Positions 34,676 to 45,751 of a stretch of 64,000 bases of DNA are shown here, piece by piece. The DNA is from Aphanothece saxicola GSE-SYN-MK-01-06B (GTDB lineage Bacteria; Cyanobacteriota; Cyanobacteriia; PCC-6307; Cyanobiaceae). The translations under genes and the position numbers were made by a program. The stretch is from contig JAHHGT010000006.1 in assembly GCA_019359745.1 (NCBI GenBank), forward strand, positions 1 to 64,000, read 5' to 3'. The notes under the pieces were generated by a model. That model was not told the DNA's origin. It ran no database searches and was given only the letters and a program-made list of their open reading frames with translations. Numbering within the stretch: position 1 is the stretch's first letter; each line of letters starts with the position of its first letter.

Positions 34676-35140
34676 GTGGCTCCAGCCCTCGCCCCCGGCG
34701 ACACCGCCCCCCTGATCGCTCTCCCCGACCAGGACGGCACGGAACGGCGCAGTGACCAGCTGGAGGGCAAGGCCCTGGTGCTGTTCTTCTACCCCAAGGA
34801 CGACACCCCCGGCTGCACCATGGAGGCTTGCGCCTTCCGCGACAGCTACGCCGACCTGCAGGGGCTCGGAGCCGCGGTGTGGGGCGTCAGCGGCGACGAT
34901 GCCGCCAGCCACCGGCGCTTCGCCAACCGCCACCGGCTGCCCTTCCCGTTGCTGGTCGATGCCGGCAACCGATTGCGCAAGGCCTTCGGGGTGCCCAGCG
35001 TGCTGGGCCTGCTGCCCGGCAGGGTCACCTACGTCATCGATGGCCAGGGGGTGGTCCGCCATGTCTTCAACAACCTGCTCGACGGCCCAGCCCACCGGCG
35101 CGAGGCCCTCGATGCCCTGCGCGGCCTCCAGGGCGCCTGA
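34676..35140 (+). CDS. bcp: Bcp/PrxQ-type peroxiredoxin
   Basis: A thiol peroxidase of 154 residues that reduces hydrogen peroxide and organic hydroperoxides with thioredoxin. The catalytic motif DDTPGCTMEACAFRD puts the peroxidatic Cys near residue 47 and a resolving Cys five residues later, the PrxQ arrangement. YPKDDTPG and VTYVIDGQGVVRHVF are family-typical. The GTG start (VAPALAPGDTAPLI) is the best candidate, because the nearby ATG at 34659 is out of frame. Confidence 0.92.
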   Translation: MAPALAPGDTAPLIALPDQDGTERRSDQLEGKALVLFFYPKDDTPGCTMEACAFRDSYADLQGLGAAVWGVSGDDAASHRRFANRHRLPFPLLVDAGNRLRKAFGVPSVLGLLPGRVTYVIDGQGVVRHVFNNLLDGPAHRREALDALRGLQGA

Positions 35141-35174
35141 CGCACACCGCAATCGCGAGGGGAGGGCGCGAACG

Positions 35175-35903
35175 ATGACGCCGTGGCGACAGCAGGGGGA
35201 GCTCTGGAGGCTGGAGCCCCCGGGCCGGCCCCGCGGGCTGATCGAGTTCATCGGCGGCAGCTACCTGGCCGCCACCCCCCAGCTGAGCTATCGGCGCTTT
35301 CTCGAGGCCCTGGCGGCACGGGGCTGGCGGATCCATGCCTGGAGCTACGTGCCCGGCTTCGACCACCAGGCCCAGGCCAACGCCGCCTGGCGCCTGTTCC
35401 GCCAGCTGCGGGACCAGCTGGCGGCTCCGGCCGAGGCCGCCCTGCTGCGGCTGGGCCACAGCCTCGGCTGCAAGCTGCACCTGCTCGCCCCCGACGGCGG
35501 CCGCCGCAGCGATGGCCTGGTGGCCCTCAGTTTCAACAACTTCTCGGCCGAGCGCTCGATCCCCTTCCTGGCGGAGCTGGGCCAGCAGTTCCGCTTCCGC
35601 AGCGAGTTCAGCCCCTCCCCCGAGGACACCCTGCTCCAGATCGGCAGCAGCTACCGCCAGCCCCGCAACCTGGTGGTGCGCTTCAGCCGCGACACGATCG
35701 ACCAGAGCGGCCGGTTGATCGATGTTCTGCAGGCCAGGGCCGGCGATGCCTCCACCCTGCTGGAACTGCCCGGGGATCACCTCACCCCGGCCAGCGGCGG
35801 CCTGCGCAAGCAGTTCCTCGGGGACTGGGCCGATGATCCGGCCCGCCAGCGGGGCATGGAGCGGCTGGCCGAGCAGATCGGCGCCTGGTCCGGGGCTGCC
35901 TGA
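35175..35903 (+). CDS. DUF1350 family alpha/beta-hydrolase-like protein
   Basis: 242 residues matching the cyanobacterial/plastid DUF1350 family. PRGLIEFIGGSYLAATPQLS starts the core; LLRLGHSLGCKLHLL contains a GHSLG nucleophile elbow, as in lipases and thioesterases; ALSFNNFSAERSIPF and a late LPGDHLTPASGG His follow. A hydrolase activity is therefore likely, but no substrate is established. It follows the peroxiredoxin gene by 34 bases on the same strand. Confidence 0.82.
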   Translation: MTPWRQQGELWRLEPPGRPRGLIEFIGGSYLAATPQLSYRRFLEALAARGWRIHAWSYVPGFDHQAQANAAWRLFRQLRDQLAAPAEAALLRLGHSLGCKLHLLAPDGGRRSDGLVALSFNNFSAERSIPFLAELGQQFRFRSEFSPSPEDTLLQIGSSYRQPRNLVVRFSRDTIDQSGRLIDVLQARAGDASTLLELPGDHLTPASGGLRKQFLGDWADDPARQRGMERLAEQIGAWSGAA

Positions 35904-35927
35904 GGCCACCCGGGCAGGCGAGGGACC

Positions 35928-37901
<1,974 letters not shown>

Positions 37902-37981
37902 GGCAAAGCCTGCCGGGCGGGCTGGGGCATGGTGCATTCAACCGCAGACAGGCCACGCTGGAGAGACACGGCTCCCCTCCC

Positions 37982-38434
37982 ATGCCTGCCTGGCTGACGA
38001 TCCTGCTGGTGATGGGCCTGGTGATCGCCGTCCTGACCCCGAGCCGCCAGCAGTTCGCCTGGTTCCTGCGGCTCAGGCGCCCCCGCTGGCTCACGTTCGA
38101 GCGCTGGATCCCCGTGATCTGGTCGGTCGTCTACGTGTGCTTCTACGCCTCGGCCCTGATCCGCTGGTGGGCCGGCGGGCCGACGGCGCCCCTGGCCATG
38201 ACCGGTTATCTCGTGCTGCTCGTCCTGGTGCAGAGCTACACGCTGCTGATCTGCCGCACCCGGCGGCTCGCCTGGGGGACGGCGGCGGGCCTGGCCGGCT
38301 GGCTCTGGGGGCTGGGCCTGGCCCTGGCGCTGCTGGCCGTGTCACGGCCCGCCAGCCTGCTGCTGGTGCCGTTCCTGCTCTGGAGCCCGATCGGCACCTT
38401 CGTGACCTGGCGGATGCAGAGGCTCAACCGCTGA
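37982..38434 (+). CDS. TspO/MBR-like membrane protein (first of two)
   Basis: A 150-residue membrane protein with about five spans and many aromatic residues. FLRLRRPRWLTFERWIPVIW followed by SVVYVCFYASALIRWW resembles the second-helix signature of TspO/MBR proteins (RP-W...W...PVW...LY). It lacks the longer helix 3-4 connection and ends LLWSPIGTFVTWRMQRLN. TspO proteins bind porphyrins or lipids and act in tetrapyrrole or stress signalling. The match is weaker than for the second copy at 52908. It is divergent from acs. Confidence 0.65.
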   Translation: MPAWLTILLVMGLVIAVLTPSRQQFAWFLRLRRPRWLTFERWIPVIWSVVYVCFYASALIRWWAGGPTAPLAMTGYLVLLVLVQSYTLLICRTRRLAWGTAAGLAGWLWGLGLALALLAVSRPASLLLVPFLLWSPIGTFVTWRMQRLNR

Positions 38435-38451
38435 CGACTCGCTGGCCTGGT

Positions 38452-38466
38452 CCCCCCCCCCGGGGG
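38452..38466. repeat. Poly-C run followed by poly-G, intergenic
   Basis: Ten C residues directly followed by five G in the 102-base gap between the TspO-like gene and the gene at 38537. Such runs are prone to slippage and to assembly error. Nothing else recognisable lies in this gap. Confidence 0.5.
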
Positions 38467-38536
38467 CGATCAGGGCTGCTCATCGCTGCTTGGCAAGATC
38501 GCCCGGCGGCGTTAGCCAGGGAGCAACCCCCCGGGA

Positions 38537-38863
38537 ATGGAGCGCAAGGCCATGGAGGAGCAGCCCATCACGCCCCACGCCGGCCCGACACGGGACGCCG
38601 AGGGCAACCTCACCTACGTGGGGGACGACGGCCGCCGCTACGTGGTGGGTCTGCCGCCGGACATCGATGAGGACAACGTCGAGAAGGTGATGACCCTGCT
38701 GCGGGGGGGGACCGGGCTGTTCCAGCAGATCGAGGCCCTTTGCCACCGCTGGATCGATGAGGTGGGCGGAAGCGAACTCGATGAGCGGGCCGCCCTGGTG
38801 CTGCTGCTCACCACCCTGGAAACCGCCCTGGAGGACCGTTACCCCGAGACCGATCCGTCCTGA
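38537..38863 (+). CDS. Conserved-looking small acidic protein, function unknown
   Basis: 108 residues, soluble. RDAEGNLTYVGDDGRRYVVG looks like a small beta element, followed by helices VEKVMTLLRGGTGLFQQIEA and LVLLLTTLETALEDRY. I do not recognise a named family. The stop shares one base with the ATG of the next gene (TGATG), suggesting coupled translation with the HAD phosphatase. An ATG 15 bases downstream is an alternative start. Confidence 0.65.
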   Translation: MERKAMEEQPITPHAGPTRDAEGNLTYVGDDGRRYVVGLPPDIDEDNVEKVMTLLRGGTGLFQQIEALCHRWIDEVGGSELDERAALVLLLTTLETALEDRYPETDPS

Positions 38864-39537
38864 TGCAGGCTGGGGGCATGCCCCAGCGACCCGCTGCCTG
38901 CCTGTTTGATCTCGACGGTCTGCTGCTGGACACCGAACCCGCCCATGCCACCGCCTGGCAGGCGGCGGCCAGCCGTTTCGGCCGCCCCCTCGCTGGGGCC
39001 GAACTGCTGAGCCTGCGGGGCCGGCGGCGCCAAGACTGCGCCAGCCAGGTGCGCCAGTGGATCGTCGACGCCGGAGGCCCGCCGCTGAGCGAGCAGGAGT
39101 TGCTGGCCGTGCGTCAGCCCATCGCCGAGGCCCTGCTGGCCTCGGCCCCGGCCATGCCCGGCGCCGAGGCCCTGGTGCGCCGTTGCGTCGCCCTGGGGAT
39201 CCCCATGGCCCTGGCCACCAGCAGCGCACGCCAGGCGGTGGCGGTGAAGGTGGCCCCCCACCCCTGGATGGCCCTGATCCGCGAACGGGTCCATGGCGAT
39301 GACCCGGACCTGGGCGGCGGCAAACCCGCGCCCGACCCCTTCCTGCTGGCGGCCCGGCGTCTGGGGGTGGCACCCACGGCGTGCTGGGCGTTCGAGGACT
39401 CCAGCGCCGGTGTGGCCGCTGCCCTGGGCGCCGGCTGCCAGGTGCACGTGTTGCTTCCGCCTGGGGTGGACTGCCAGGCCTACCCCGAGGGTGTGATCTG
39501 CCTCAACTCCCTGGAGGAGGTGGAACTGGATCAGTAG
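38863..39537 (+). CDS. HAD-superfamily hydrolase, beta-phosphoglucomutase-like
   Basis: 224 residues with HAD motifs: motif I LFDLDGLLLDTEP (nucleophile Asp near residue 16), motif II LATSS (near 110), motif III GGGKPAPDPFLLAARRL, and motif IV FEDSSAGVAAALGAG. A helical cap is inserted after motif I, as in subfamily IA (phosphoglucomutases, sugar-phosphate phosphatases). The substrate is unknown. It overlaps the preceding gene by one base and the convergent prenyl synthase gene by seven. Confidence 0.88.
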   Translation: MQAGGMPQRPAACLFDLDGLLLDTEPAHATAWQAAASRFGRPLAGAELLSLRGRRRQDCASQVRQWIVDAGGPPLSEQELLAVRQPIAEALLASAPAMPGAEALVRRCVALGIPMALATSSARQAVAVKVAPHPWMALIRERVHGDDPDLGGGKPAPDPFLLAARRLGVAPTACWAFEDSSAGVAAALGAGCQVHVLLPPGVDCQAYPEGVICLNSLEEVELDQ

Positions 39538-40502
39538 AGGCGGCTGAGGACGAACTCCGGCAGGGCGCGCAGGGCGCTGCGGGGCTCCGAGGGGGGCAAC
39601 CATTCGATCGCCTCGTGGGCCTCACGGGCGAAGCCCTCGGCCAGGGCCCGGGCGCGACCGATGGCCTCACAGCCCCGCACCATGGCCAGGGCCTGGTCGA
39701 GGTCGCCGGCCTCACAGAATTCCCGCTCGATCAGGCCGGCCAGGGCTGGCCGCTCCTCGAGGGCGTAGAGCACCGGGGCGGTGAGGTAGCCCGAGGCCAG
39801 GTCGCTGGCGGCGGGCTTGCCCAGCTGCTGGTCGCTGGCGGTGAAGTCGAGGATGTCGTCGACCACCTGGAAGGCCAGGCCAAGCTGGCGACCGAAGCGG
39901 TAGAGGGCATCGAGGCGCGGTTCGGGCAGACCGGTGAGCACCCCGGCAGCCCGGGCACTGTTGGCGATCAGCGAGGCCGTCTTGCAGTAGCTCTTCTCGA
40001 GATAGGTCTCGAAGCTCTGGCCCGTGTCGTAGCGGAACAGACCCTGGCGCACCTCGCCATCGGCCAGATCCATGATCACGCGGGAGAGCAGCTTGACCAC
40101 CTCGAGATCGTCGAGGTTGGCGAGGTGCCAGCTGGCCTGGGCGAAGAGAAAATCACCGGCCAGCACCGCAACGCGATGGTTGAAGCGGCTGTGCACCGTG
40201 GCCACACCCCGGCGGGTGGCCGCTTCGTCGACCACATCGTCGTGGACAAGCGAGGCGGTGTGGATCATCTCGGTGATCTCCGCCAGCCGCCGGTGGCGAG
40301 GGCTGAGGCCGCCATCGGGGGCGATGGCCCGCGACAGCAGCAGCACGATGCCCGGCCGCAACCGCTTGCCACCGGCCGCGAACAGGTGCTCGGCGGCCGC
40401 TTGAAGGATCGGATGGCCGGCGCCGATCAGGCTGCGCAGGTCGGCCAGCAGGGCATCGAGGTCGGACTCCACCGGCTGGAGCAACTCTGCAACCGTCGCC
40501 AC
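39531..40502 (-). CDS. Long-chain all-trans polyprenyl diphosphate synthase (solanesyl type)
   Basis: Makes the long isoprenoid tail of plastoquinone and related quinones. The 323-residue protein has both aspartate-rich motifs, LVHDDVVDEA and VVDDILDFT, plus AGGKRLRPG and KTASLIANSARA, the pattern of solanesyl/octaprenyl synthases rather than the shorter-chain CrtE. The start is GTG at 40502 (MATVAELLQPVESDL), preceded by GGAGGT. A TAGGAT -10 candidate lies 20 bases upstream. Confidence 0.92.
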   Translation of the reverse strand: MATVAELLQPVESDLDALLADLRSLIGAGHPILQAAAEHLFAAGGKRLRPGIVLLLSRAIAPDGGLSPRHRRLAEITEMIHTASLVHDDVVDEAATRRGVATVHSRFNHRVAVLAGDFLFAQASWHLANLDDLEVVKLLSRVIMDLADGEVRQGLFRYDTGQSFETYLEKSYCKTASLIANSARAAGVLTGLPEPRLDALYRFGRQLGLAFQVVDDILDFTASDQQLGKPAASDLASGYLTAPVLYALEERPALAGLIEREFCEAGDLDQALAMVRGCEAIGRARALAEGFAREAHEAIEWLPPSEPRSALRALPEFVLSRLY

Positions 40503-40522
40503 GTCACCTCCACGATGAAAGG

Positions 40523-40528
40523 ATCCTA
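40523..40528 (-). promoter_or_regulatory. Predicted -10 box of the prenyl synthase gene
   Basis: Minus-strand TAGGAT in a CCTAGG context, 20 bases before the GTG at 40502. Confidence 0.43.
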
Positions 40529-40539
40529 GGGGCCGTGCC

Positions 40540-41364
40540 TCAATAGGCGCGGGTGGGTGACTGCAGGCTGACGCTGCGCACCGCCGGCCGGCTTCCCAGC
40601 CAGGCGGCGGCCGCGCTGGCGAAGGCCTCGGCGGGCCCGGTGACACAGAAACGGGTGCGCTCCAGGGGCGGCCGCACCGACTCCACCGCCTGGTCGACCT
40701 CGGGGGAATCCCCCAGGCTGGCCAGCAAGGGCCCGAGGCGCTGGGCCGCCGCCAGGGCCGGGTCCACCAGCTGCACATCGGGGGGGAGCAGTTCGGCCAG
40801 CAGGGCCCGCAGCAGCGGGTAGTGGGTGCAGCCCAGCACGATGGTGTCCACCTCCGCCTCCAGCAACGGGGCCAGGTAGCGGGCGGCGGCGGCACGCAGC
40901 TCAGGGGCCTGCAGATCGCCCGCCTCGATCAGCGGCACGAAGGCGGGGCAGCCCATCTCCAGCACCCTGGCCGAGGGGCGGCAGGCCTGGATCGAGCGGC
41001 GGTAGGCGCCACTGGCGGCGGTGGCCGGGGTGGCCAGCACCCCGACGTGGTCGCTGGTGAGTTCGCTGGCCAGGCTGTCGATCAGCCCCACCACCGGCAC
41101 GCCCGCCTCGCCCACGGCCACGTCCAGCGCGAGGGCGTTGGAGGTGTTGCAGGCCATCACCAGCACCCCCACCCCCTGCAAGCGCAGCCAGTGCACCACC
41201 TCCGACGCAATCGCCCGGATCTCCTCCTTGGAGCGCTGCCCGTAGGGGACCCGGGCCGTGTCGCCCAGGTAGAGGCAGGGGGAGTGGGGATAGAGGGCAT
41301 GGACCTGGCGCAGCACCGTCAGCCCTCCGAGGCCACTGTCGAACAGACCGACGAGCAGGCTCAA
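40540..41364 (-). CDS. murI: Glutamate racemase
   Basis: MurI supplies D-glutamate for peptidoglycan. The 274 residues show GLFDSGLGGLTVL, VLVMACNTSNALAL (first catalytic Cys near residue 72) and IVLGCTHYPLLRAL (second Cys near 179), with the expected acid/base neighbours. The ATG overlaps the stop of the amidase gene (ATGA), giving a cell-wall pair: precursor synthesis with wall hydrolysis. Confidence 0.95.
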   Translation of the reverse strand: MSLLVGLFDSGLGGLTVLRQVHALYPHSPCLYLGDTARVPYGQRSKEEIRAIASEVVHWLRLQGVGVLVMACNTSNALALDVAVGEAGVPVVGLIDSLASELTSDHVGVLATPATAASGAYRRSIQACRPSARVLEMGCPAFVPLIEAGDLQAPELRAAAARYLAPLLEAEVDTIVLGCTHYPLLRALLAELLPPDVQLVDPALAAAQRLGPLLASLGDSPEVDQAVESVRPPLERTRFCVTGPAEAFASAAAAWLGSRPAVRSVSLQSPTRAY

Positions 41365-42467
41365 GAGTCCCCCTGGAGAAAGTCGAGGATGCCGGCGGAG
41401 ACCGCAACAGCCAACCGGCGCCGGAAATTGGGATCGGCCAGGCGGGGGGCGTCGATGCGACCGGTGACGAAGCCCATCTCCGCCAGCGCCGCCGGCATCA
41501 CCGTGCGGCGGATCACGAAGAAACGACCCGGGCGGGCGCCGCGGTCGGGCGAGCCCGGCGAGATCGCCATGATCCGTGACTGAATGGCCTGGGCCAGCCG
41601 TTGGGAGCGGCCCGACTGGAAATAGAACGTTTCGACGCCGTTCACATCAGGGCGGGCCATGCTCAGGGCATTGGCGTGGATGCTCACGAACACATCGGCG
41701 TTGCTGCTGTTGGCCAGCGACACCCGCGGCGGCAGGTCAACGTCCACCTCCGACGTGCGGGTCATCAGGACCTGCACCCCCCGGGCCTGGAGAAGCTGAG
41801 CCACCTGCAGACTGACATCCAGCACCACGTCGGTCTCCCGCAGCCCACCGATGCCCACGGCCCCAGGATCCGGCCCGCCGTGACCGGGGTCGATCACCAC
41901 CCGGAAGCGGCCCCGGGGCACCACGGGCAGGCCATCGGAAGACAGGGGCCGGCCGGAGGTGGTCCGGCCGCTGCTGCCGTAGCCGCTGGGGCGCGAAGCG
42001 GTCCAGCTGGAGGTTGGCGCGTCCATGTCCCCCTCGCCGACATTGCGGGTGAAACCGCTGAGGGGGAGGCCGGTGAGGGTGAGGCGCCAGCGATCCCGGG
42101 CCGTGCCCACCAAGCGAAGCTGGCGCGGATCGAGGCGGGTGCCGGGCCTGAATTCGAGCACCAGCCGGGTGGTGCCGGAATCGGGCCGGCCGATGCGCAC
42201 TTCCCGCACCAGGCCGCCGACGGGGACCGAACGGCTGCGCTGGGGCGCACCGGGCAGGTCCACCCAGACCCGGGGCCCGGTGACACCCGAACCCTCCTCG
42301 TAGAAGGCCTGCAGCCGCACCCCCGGAGAGGTGCGCAGTTCCAGGACCCCCTCCCGGCTGAGACGCCAGGCGGACAGGGCGCTTGCCGCCTGGGCGGGCA
42401 GGGCCCCGAGCAGCAGGGGCAGGGTCAGCAACCAGGCGAATCGCGTCGCTCTTACTCCCATGAACAC
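41361..42467 (-). CDS. N-acetylmuramoyl-L-alanine amidase (AMIN + Amidase_3)
   Basis: An exported zinc amidase of 368 residues that cuts between muramic acid and the peptide during daughter-cell separation. A signal peptide (about 1-28, ending ALPAQAA) precedes an AMIN domain (about 30-140) for envelope targeting, a Ser/Gly-rich linker (about 150-180) and the catalytic domain. Zinc ligands and catalytic Glu are visible: VIDPGHGGPDPGAVG, GLRETDVVLDVS, SIHANAL and LAEMGFVTG. This is the AmiC type. It is flanked by overlapping or adjacent murI and nitrilase genes on the same strand. Confidence 0.93.
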   Translation of the reverse strand: MFMGVRATRFAWLLTLPLLLGALPAQAASALSAWRLSREGVLELRTSPGVRLQAFYEEGSGVTGPRVWVDLPGAPQRSRSVPVGGLVREVRIGRPDSGTTRLVLEFRPGTRLDPRQLRLVGTARDRWRLTLTGLPLSGFTRNVGEGDMDAPTSSWTASRPSGYGSSGRTTSGRPLSSDGLPVVPRGRFRVVIDPGHGGPDPGAVGIGGLRETDVVLDVSLQVAQLLQARGVQVLMTRTSEVDVDLPPRVSLANSSNADVFVSIHANALSMARPDVNGVETFYFQSGRSQRLAQAIQSRIMAISPGSPDRGARPGRFFVIRRTVMPAALAEMGFVTGRIDAPRLADPNFRRRLAVAVSAGILDFLQGDS

Positions 42468-43286
42468 TCAGAAAAGGGCCGGGTGACGGTGCTGCAGGCT
42501 CGGCATCTGGGCACGGACCCTGGCCTCGTGGGCCATGTCGACCGGGGCCATCGCCAGACCCGGTTCCACTCCCGCATCGGCCATCACGGTGCCCCAGGGG
42601 TCGATCACCAGGGCATGGCCATGGGTCTGGCGGCGGCCGTAGTGGAGCCCCGTCTGGGCGGGCGCCAGGACGTAGGCGGTGTTCTCGATCGCCCGGGCCT
42701 GGAGCAACACCTGCCAGTGGTCCTTGCCGGTGTAGGCCGTGAAGGCGGCCGGAATCATCAGCAGCTGGGCGCCAGCACCGGCCAGCTGGCGGTAGAGCTC
42801 GGGAAAGCGGACGTCGTAACAGATCGACAGGCCGACACGGCAGAGGCCCGGCACATCGACCACGGGCGGCAGCTCGTGGCCGGGCTGCACCGTGGCGGAC
42901 TCCCGGTAGGTGATGCCGTCGGGCAGGTCCACATCGAAGAGGTGGATCTTGTCGTAACGGGCCAGGAGCTGGCCCTCACGGCCCACCAACTCGGCGCGGT
43001 TGAAGGTCTGGCCTTCCCCGGCCGGGACCGGGAACCCCCCCCCCAGCAGGGTCACCTGGTAGCGGCGAGCCATGGTGACCAGGAAACGGCTGCAGCGCTC
43101 GGCCAGGGCCGGTGCCAGCTCCAGCCGGCGGGCGTCGTCGCCCATGAAGGCGAAGTTCTCGGGCAGCCCGACCAGGTCGGCACCGCGGCGGGCCGCCAGT
43201 TCGATCAGCTCCTCAGCCGCTGAAAAATTGGCCTCCGGATCCGGCGTGCTGGTGAGTTGCAGCGCTGCTGCCAGAAAACTGCTCAC
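42468..43286 (-). CDS. Carbon-nitrogen hydrolase (nitrilase/Nit1-like omega-amidase)
   Basis: A protein of about 272 residues with the nitrilase-superfamily Glu-Lys-Cys triad: VGLPENFAFMG, ARYDKIHLFDVDLP and VGLSICYDVRFPELYRQL. The last two motifs are typical of the Nit1/Nit2 branch, whose members hydrolyse deaminated glutathione or alpha-ketoglutaramate. I infer that type of repair role. The GTG start (VSSFLAAALQLTSTPD) lies 26 bases after a TACGAT -10 candidate. It ends one base before the amidase start. Confidence 0.9.
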   Translation of the reverse strand: MSSFLAAALQLTSTPDPEANFSAAEELIELAARRGADLVGLPENFAFMGDDARRLELAPALAERCSRFLVTMARRYQVTLLGGGFPVPAGEGQTFNRAELVGREGQLLARYDKIHLFDVDLPDGITYRESATVQPGHELPPVVDVPGLCRVGLSICYDVRFPELYRQLAGAGAQLLMIPAAFTAYTGKDHWQVLLQARAIENTAYVLAPAQTGLHYGRRQTHGHALVIDPWGTVMADAGVEPGLAMAPVDMAHEARVRAQMPSLQHRHPALF

Positions 43287-43311
43287 CGCCGGACCGCTCC
43301 AAGACCGGCGA

Positions 43312-43317
43312 ATCGTA
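43312..43317 (-). promoter_or_regulatory. Predicted -10 box of the nitrilase-amidase-murI string
   Basis: Minus-strand TACGAT, 25 bases before the GTG at 43286. Confidence 0.33.
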
Positions 43318-43347
43318 AGGGAGACGCCACGGGGGGCAAGGCGTGGC

Positions 43348-44103
43348 TCAACTGGCGCGCAGCACCCCGGGTTCGGCCTGGATCGGCACGATCTCCAGGC
43401 TGTCCACGGCGGCACAGCAGGCGAAATCGGCGTCGTGGTTGCCGAGGCCGATCAGGCGCTGGCCATGGCTGGCGCTGCGCAGGCAGGTCTCGGTGTCATG
43501 GCGCCACTGCTGCCAGAGGGCCAGGGCGGCCAGCATTTCGTCGTTGGCGCAGCGGACCCCCATGTGGGGTGCCACCGCCAGCTCGATCGCGGCCGACGCC
43601 ACCGCCCCCGCCGCCAGGCTGTCCTCGAGGGAGTAATCGCCCTCCCAGCCGCTGCCCACGATCCACACCCGCAGGGCCTGGCGCTCGATCAGGCGCCGGG
43701 CCACGGCGGTGCGGTTGGGCAGGCAGGCGGTGAGCAGCAGGGGCACCGCCTGGACCCGGTCGAGGGAGCGGGTGCCGTTGGTGGTGCTCAGGAACAGGCG
43801 CTTGCTCTCGACCCGCTCACGCGTGACCGCCAGGGGGGAGTTGCCCAGGTCGTAGCCCACCACCCGCTTGCCGCCGCGCTCGCCGGCCCGCAGCCGACGG
43901 GCGGCCGGCCAGTCGGCGGCGGCCGTTTCGAGGGCGCCCAGATCGGCGAAGGCCTGGATCGCCTCGGCCCCGTTCTGCAGTGCCCAGGCGATGGTGGTCG
44001 TGGCCCGCAGCACGTCGATGACCACGGCCGCATCGGGGCCGTCCTCCTCGGGAGAACGCAGGGGGGGAACCGCTTCGGAGGTGTGGAAGTAGGAGAGCAG
44101 CAC
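43348..44103 (-). CDS. comB: 2-phosphosulfolactate phosphatase (ComB family)
   Basis: The 251 residues match the ComB family: [32 protein letters not shown] and [20 protein letters not shown]. ComB dephosphorylates 2-phosphosulfolactate; in archaea this serves coenzyme M synthesis. Cyanobacteria lack coenzyme M, so the enzyme may act in sulfolactate metabolism or on a related phosphoester. No partner (ComA/ComC) is adjacent. It is divergent from ubiD. Confidence 0.88.
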   Translation of the reverse strand: MLLSYFHTSEAVPPLRSPEEDGPDAAVVIDVLRATTTIAWALQNGAEAIQAFADLGALETAAADWPAARRLRAGERGGKRVVGYDLGNSPLAVTRERVESKRLFLSTTNGTRSLDRVQAVPLLLTACLPNRTAVARRLIERQALRVWIVGSGWEGDYSLEDSLAAGAVASAAIELAVAPHMGVRCANDEMLAALALWQQWRHDTETCLRSASHGQRLIGLGNHDADFACCAAVDSLEIVPIQAEPGVLRAS

Positions 44104-44164
44104 GGGACGCGATCGCTACAGGGGTGCGTCACAGTAGGCAGCAGCTCGACGGCGCAGGACGACG

Positions 44165-45751
44165 GTGGCGAGGGTGGTGGCGGACGGGATCGGAAGCGGC
44201 AAGGCGCTCGGGCGGCAGCGCAATCTGCGCGATTTCCTGGCGTTGGTGGAGAAGCGGGGCCAGCTGCGGCGCATCACGGCGCCGGTGGACCCGGATCTGG
44301 AACTGGCGGCCATCGCCGATCGGGTCCTGGTAATGGGCGGCCCGGCCCTGCTGTTCGAGAACGTGATCGGCTCCCCCATGCCGGTGGCCGTGAACCTGAT
44401 GGGCACGGTGGAGCGGGTGCTGTGGAGCATGGGCATGGAACGGCCCGAGGAGCTCGAGTCCCTCGGCGAGCGCCTGGCCCTGCTGCAGCAGCCCCGGCCG
44501 CCGAAGGGCCTCAAGGAGGTGATGAAGTTCGGGGGGGTGTTCTGGGATCTGGTGCGGGCCCGGCCCGACCTCGACCTCACCCCCCCCTGCCACCAGCAGG
44601 TGTTCAAAGGCGATCAGGTGAACCTGGAGGCCCTGCCGCTGCTGCGCCCCTGGCCGGGGGATGCGGGCGGGGTGATCACCCTCGGACTGGTGATCACCAA
44701 GGACCCCGAAACCGGCGTTCCCAACGTCGGCGTCTACCGGTTGCAGCGCCAGTCGATCAACAGCGCCACCGTGCACTGGCTGAGCGTGCGGGGCGGCGCC
44801 CGGCACCTGCGCAAGGCGGCGGCCATGGGCCGCAAGCTCGAGGTGGCGGTGGCCATCGGTGTGCACCCGCTGCTGGTGATGGCGGCGGCGACGCCGATCC
44901 CGGTGCAGCTGAGCGAATGGCTGTTCGCCGGCCTGTATGCGGGGGAAGGAGTGCGACTGGCCCGCTGCAAAACCCTCGACCTGGAGGTGCCTTCCCACAG
45001 CGAAGTGGTGCTGGAGGGCACGATCACCCCCGGCGAGGTCCTGCCCGATGGCCCCTGCGGCGACCACATGGGTTTCTATGGCGGTGAGGAGGACTCGCCC
45101 CTGGTGCGCTTCCACTGCGTCACCCAGCGCCGAGAGCCGATCTTCCTGACCACCTTCAGCGGCCGTCCGCCGAAGGAAGAGGCGATGCTGGCGATCGCCC
45201 TGAACCGCATCTACACGCCGATCCTGCGCCAGCAGATTCCGGAGATCGTCGATTTCTTCCTGCCGATGGAGGGCCTCAGCTACAAGCTGGCGGTGATCGC
45301 CATCGACAAGGCCTACCCGGGTCAGGCGAAGCGGGCGGCCATGGCCTTCTGGAGCGCCCTGCCCCAGTTCACTTACACCAAGTTCGTGGTGGTGGTCGAC
45401 AAATCGATCGCGATCCGTGACCCGCGCCAGGTGATCTGGGCGATCAGCGCCCAGGTGGATCCGCAGCGCGACCTTTTCGTGCTGGAGGACACCCCCTTCG
45501 ACTCGCTCGATTTCGCCAGCGAACGGCTGGGGCTGGGGGGACGGCTGGCGATTGATGCCACCACCAAGATCGGCCCGGAGAAACGCCACGACTGGGGCCA
45601 GGCCCTGGGCCGGGATGCCGAGCTGGAGGCGCGGGTGGATGGCCGCTGGAGCGAACTGGGGCTCGACGATCTGGGCCAGAGCGAGCCGGATCCCGCACTG
45701 TTCGGCTACACCCTGGAGCACGTGCTGGAGCGCCTGGCCGCAGGCCGCTGA
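44165..45751 (+). CDS. ubiD: UbiD family prenylated-FMN decarboxylase
   Basis: A 528-residue (de)carboxylase that uses prenylated FMN. RNLRDFLALVEKRGQLRRI starts the family domain, ITKDPETGVPNVGVYRLQ and NSATVHWLSVRGGARHL form the cofactor site, and PKEEAMLAIALNRIY plus the KFVVVVDKSIAIRDPRQV stretch belong to the catalytic half. In cyanobacteria it is expected to decarboxylate the 4-hydroxybenzoate-derived plastoquinone precursor. It starts with GTG. Its TGA stop shares a base with the ATG of the Rrf2-type regulator, so both are translated together. Confidence 0.92.
   Translation: MARVVADGIGSGKALGRQRNLRDFLALVEKRGQLRRITAPVDPDLELAAIADRVLVMGGPALLFENVIGSPMPVAVNLMGTVERVLWSMGMERPEELESLGERLALLQQPRPPKGLKEVMKFGGVFWDLVRARPDLDLTPPCHQQVFKGDQVNLEALPLLRPWPGDAGGVITLGLVITKDPETGVPNVGVYRLQRQSINSATVHWLSVRGGARHLRKAAAMGRKLEVAVAIGVHPLLVMAAATPIPVQLSEWLFAGLYAGEGVRLARCKTLDLEVPSHSEVVLEGTITPGEVLPDGPCGDHMGFYGGEEDSPLVRFHCVTQRREPIFLTTFSGRPPKEEAMLAIALNRIYTPILRQQIPEIVDFFLPMEGLSYKLAVIAIDKAYPGQAKRAAMAFWSALPQFTYTKFVVVVDKSIAIRDPRQVIWAISAQVDPQRDLFVLEDTPFDSLDFASERLGLGGRLAIDATTKIGPEKRHDWGQALGRDAELEARVDGRWSELGLDDLGQSEPDPALFGYTLEHVLERLAAGR

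Noticed and set aside
44109-44116. GCGATCGC octamers (HIP1-like), also at 45191 and a few other places
   Set aside because: Only a handful occur in 64 kb, far from the dense spacing of HIP1-rich cyanobacteria. They look like chance in GC-rich DNA.
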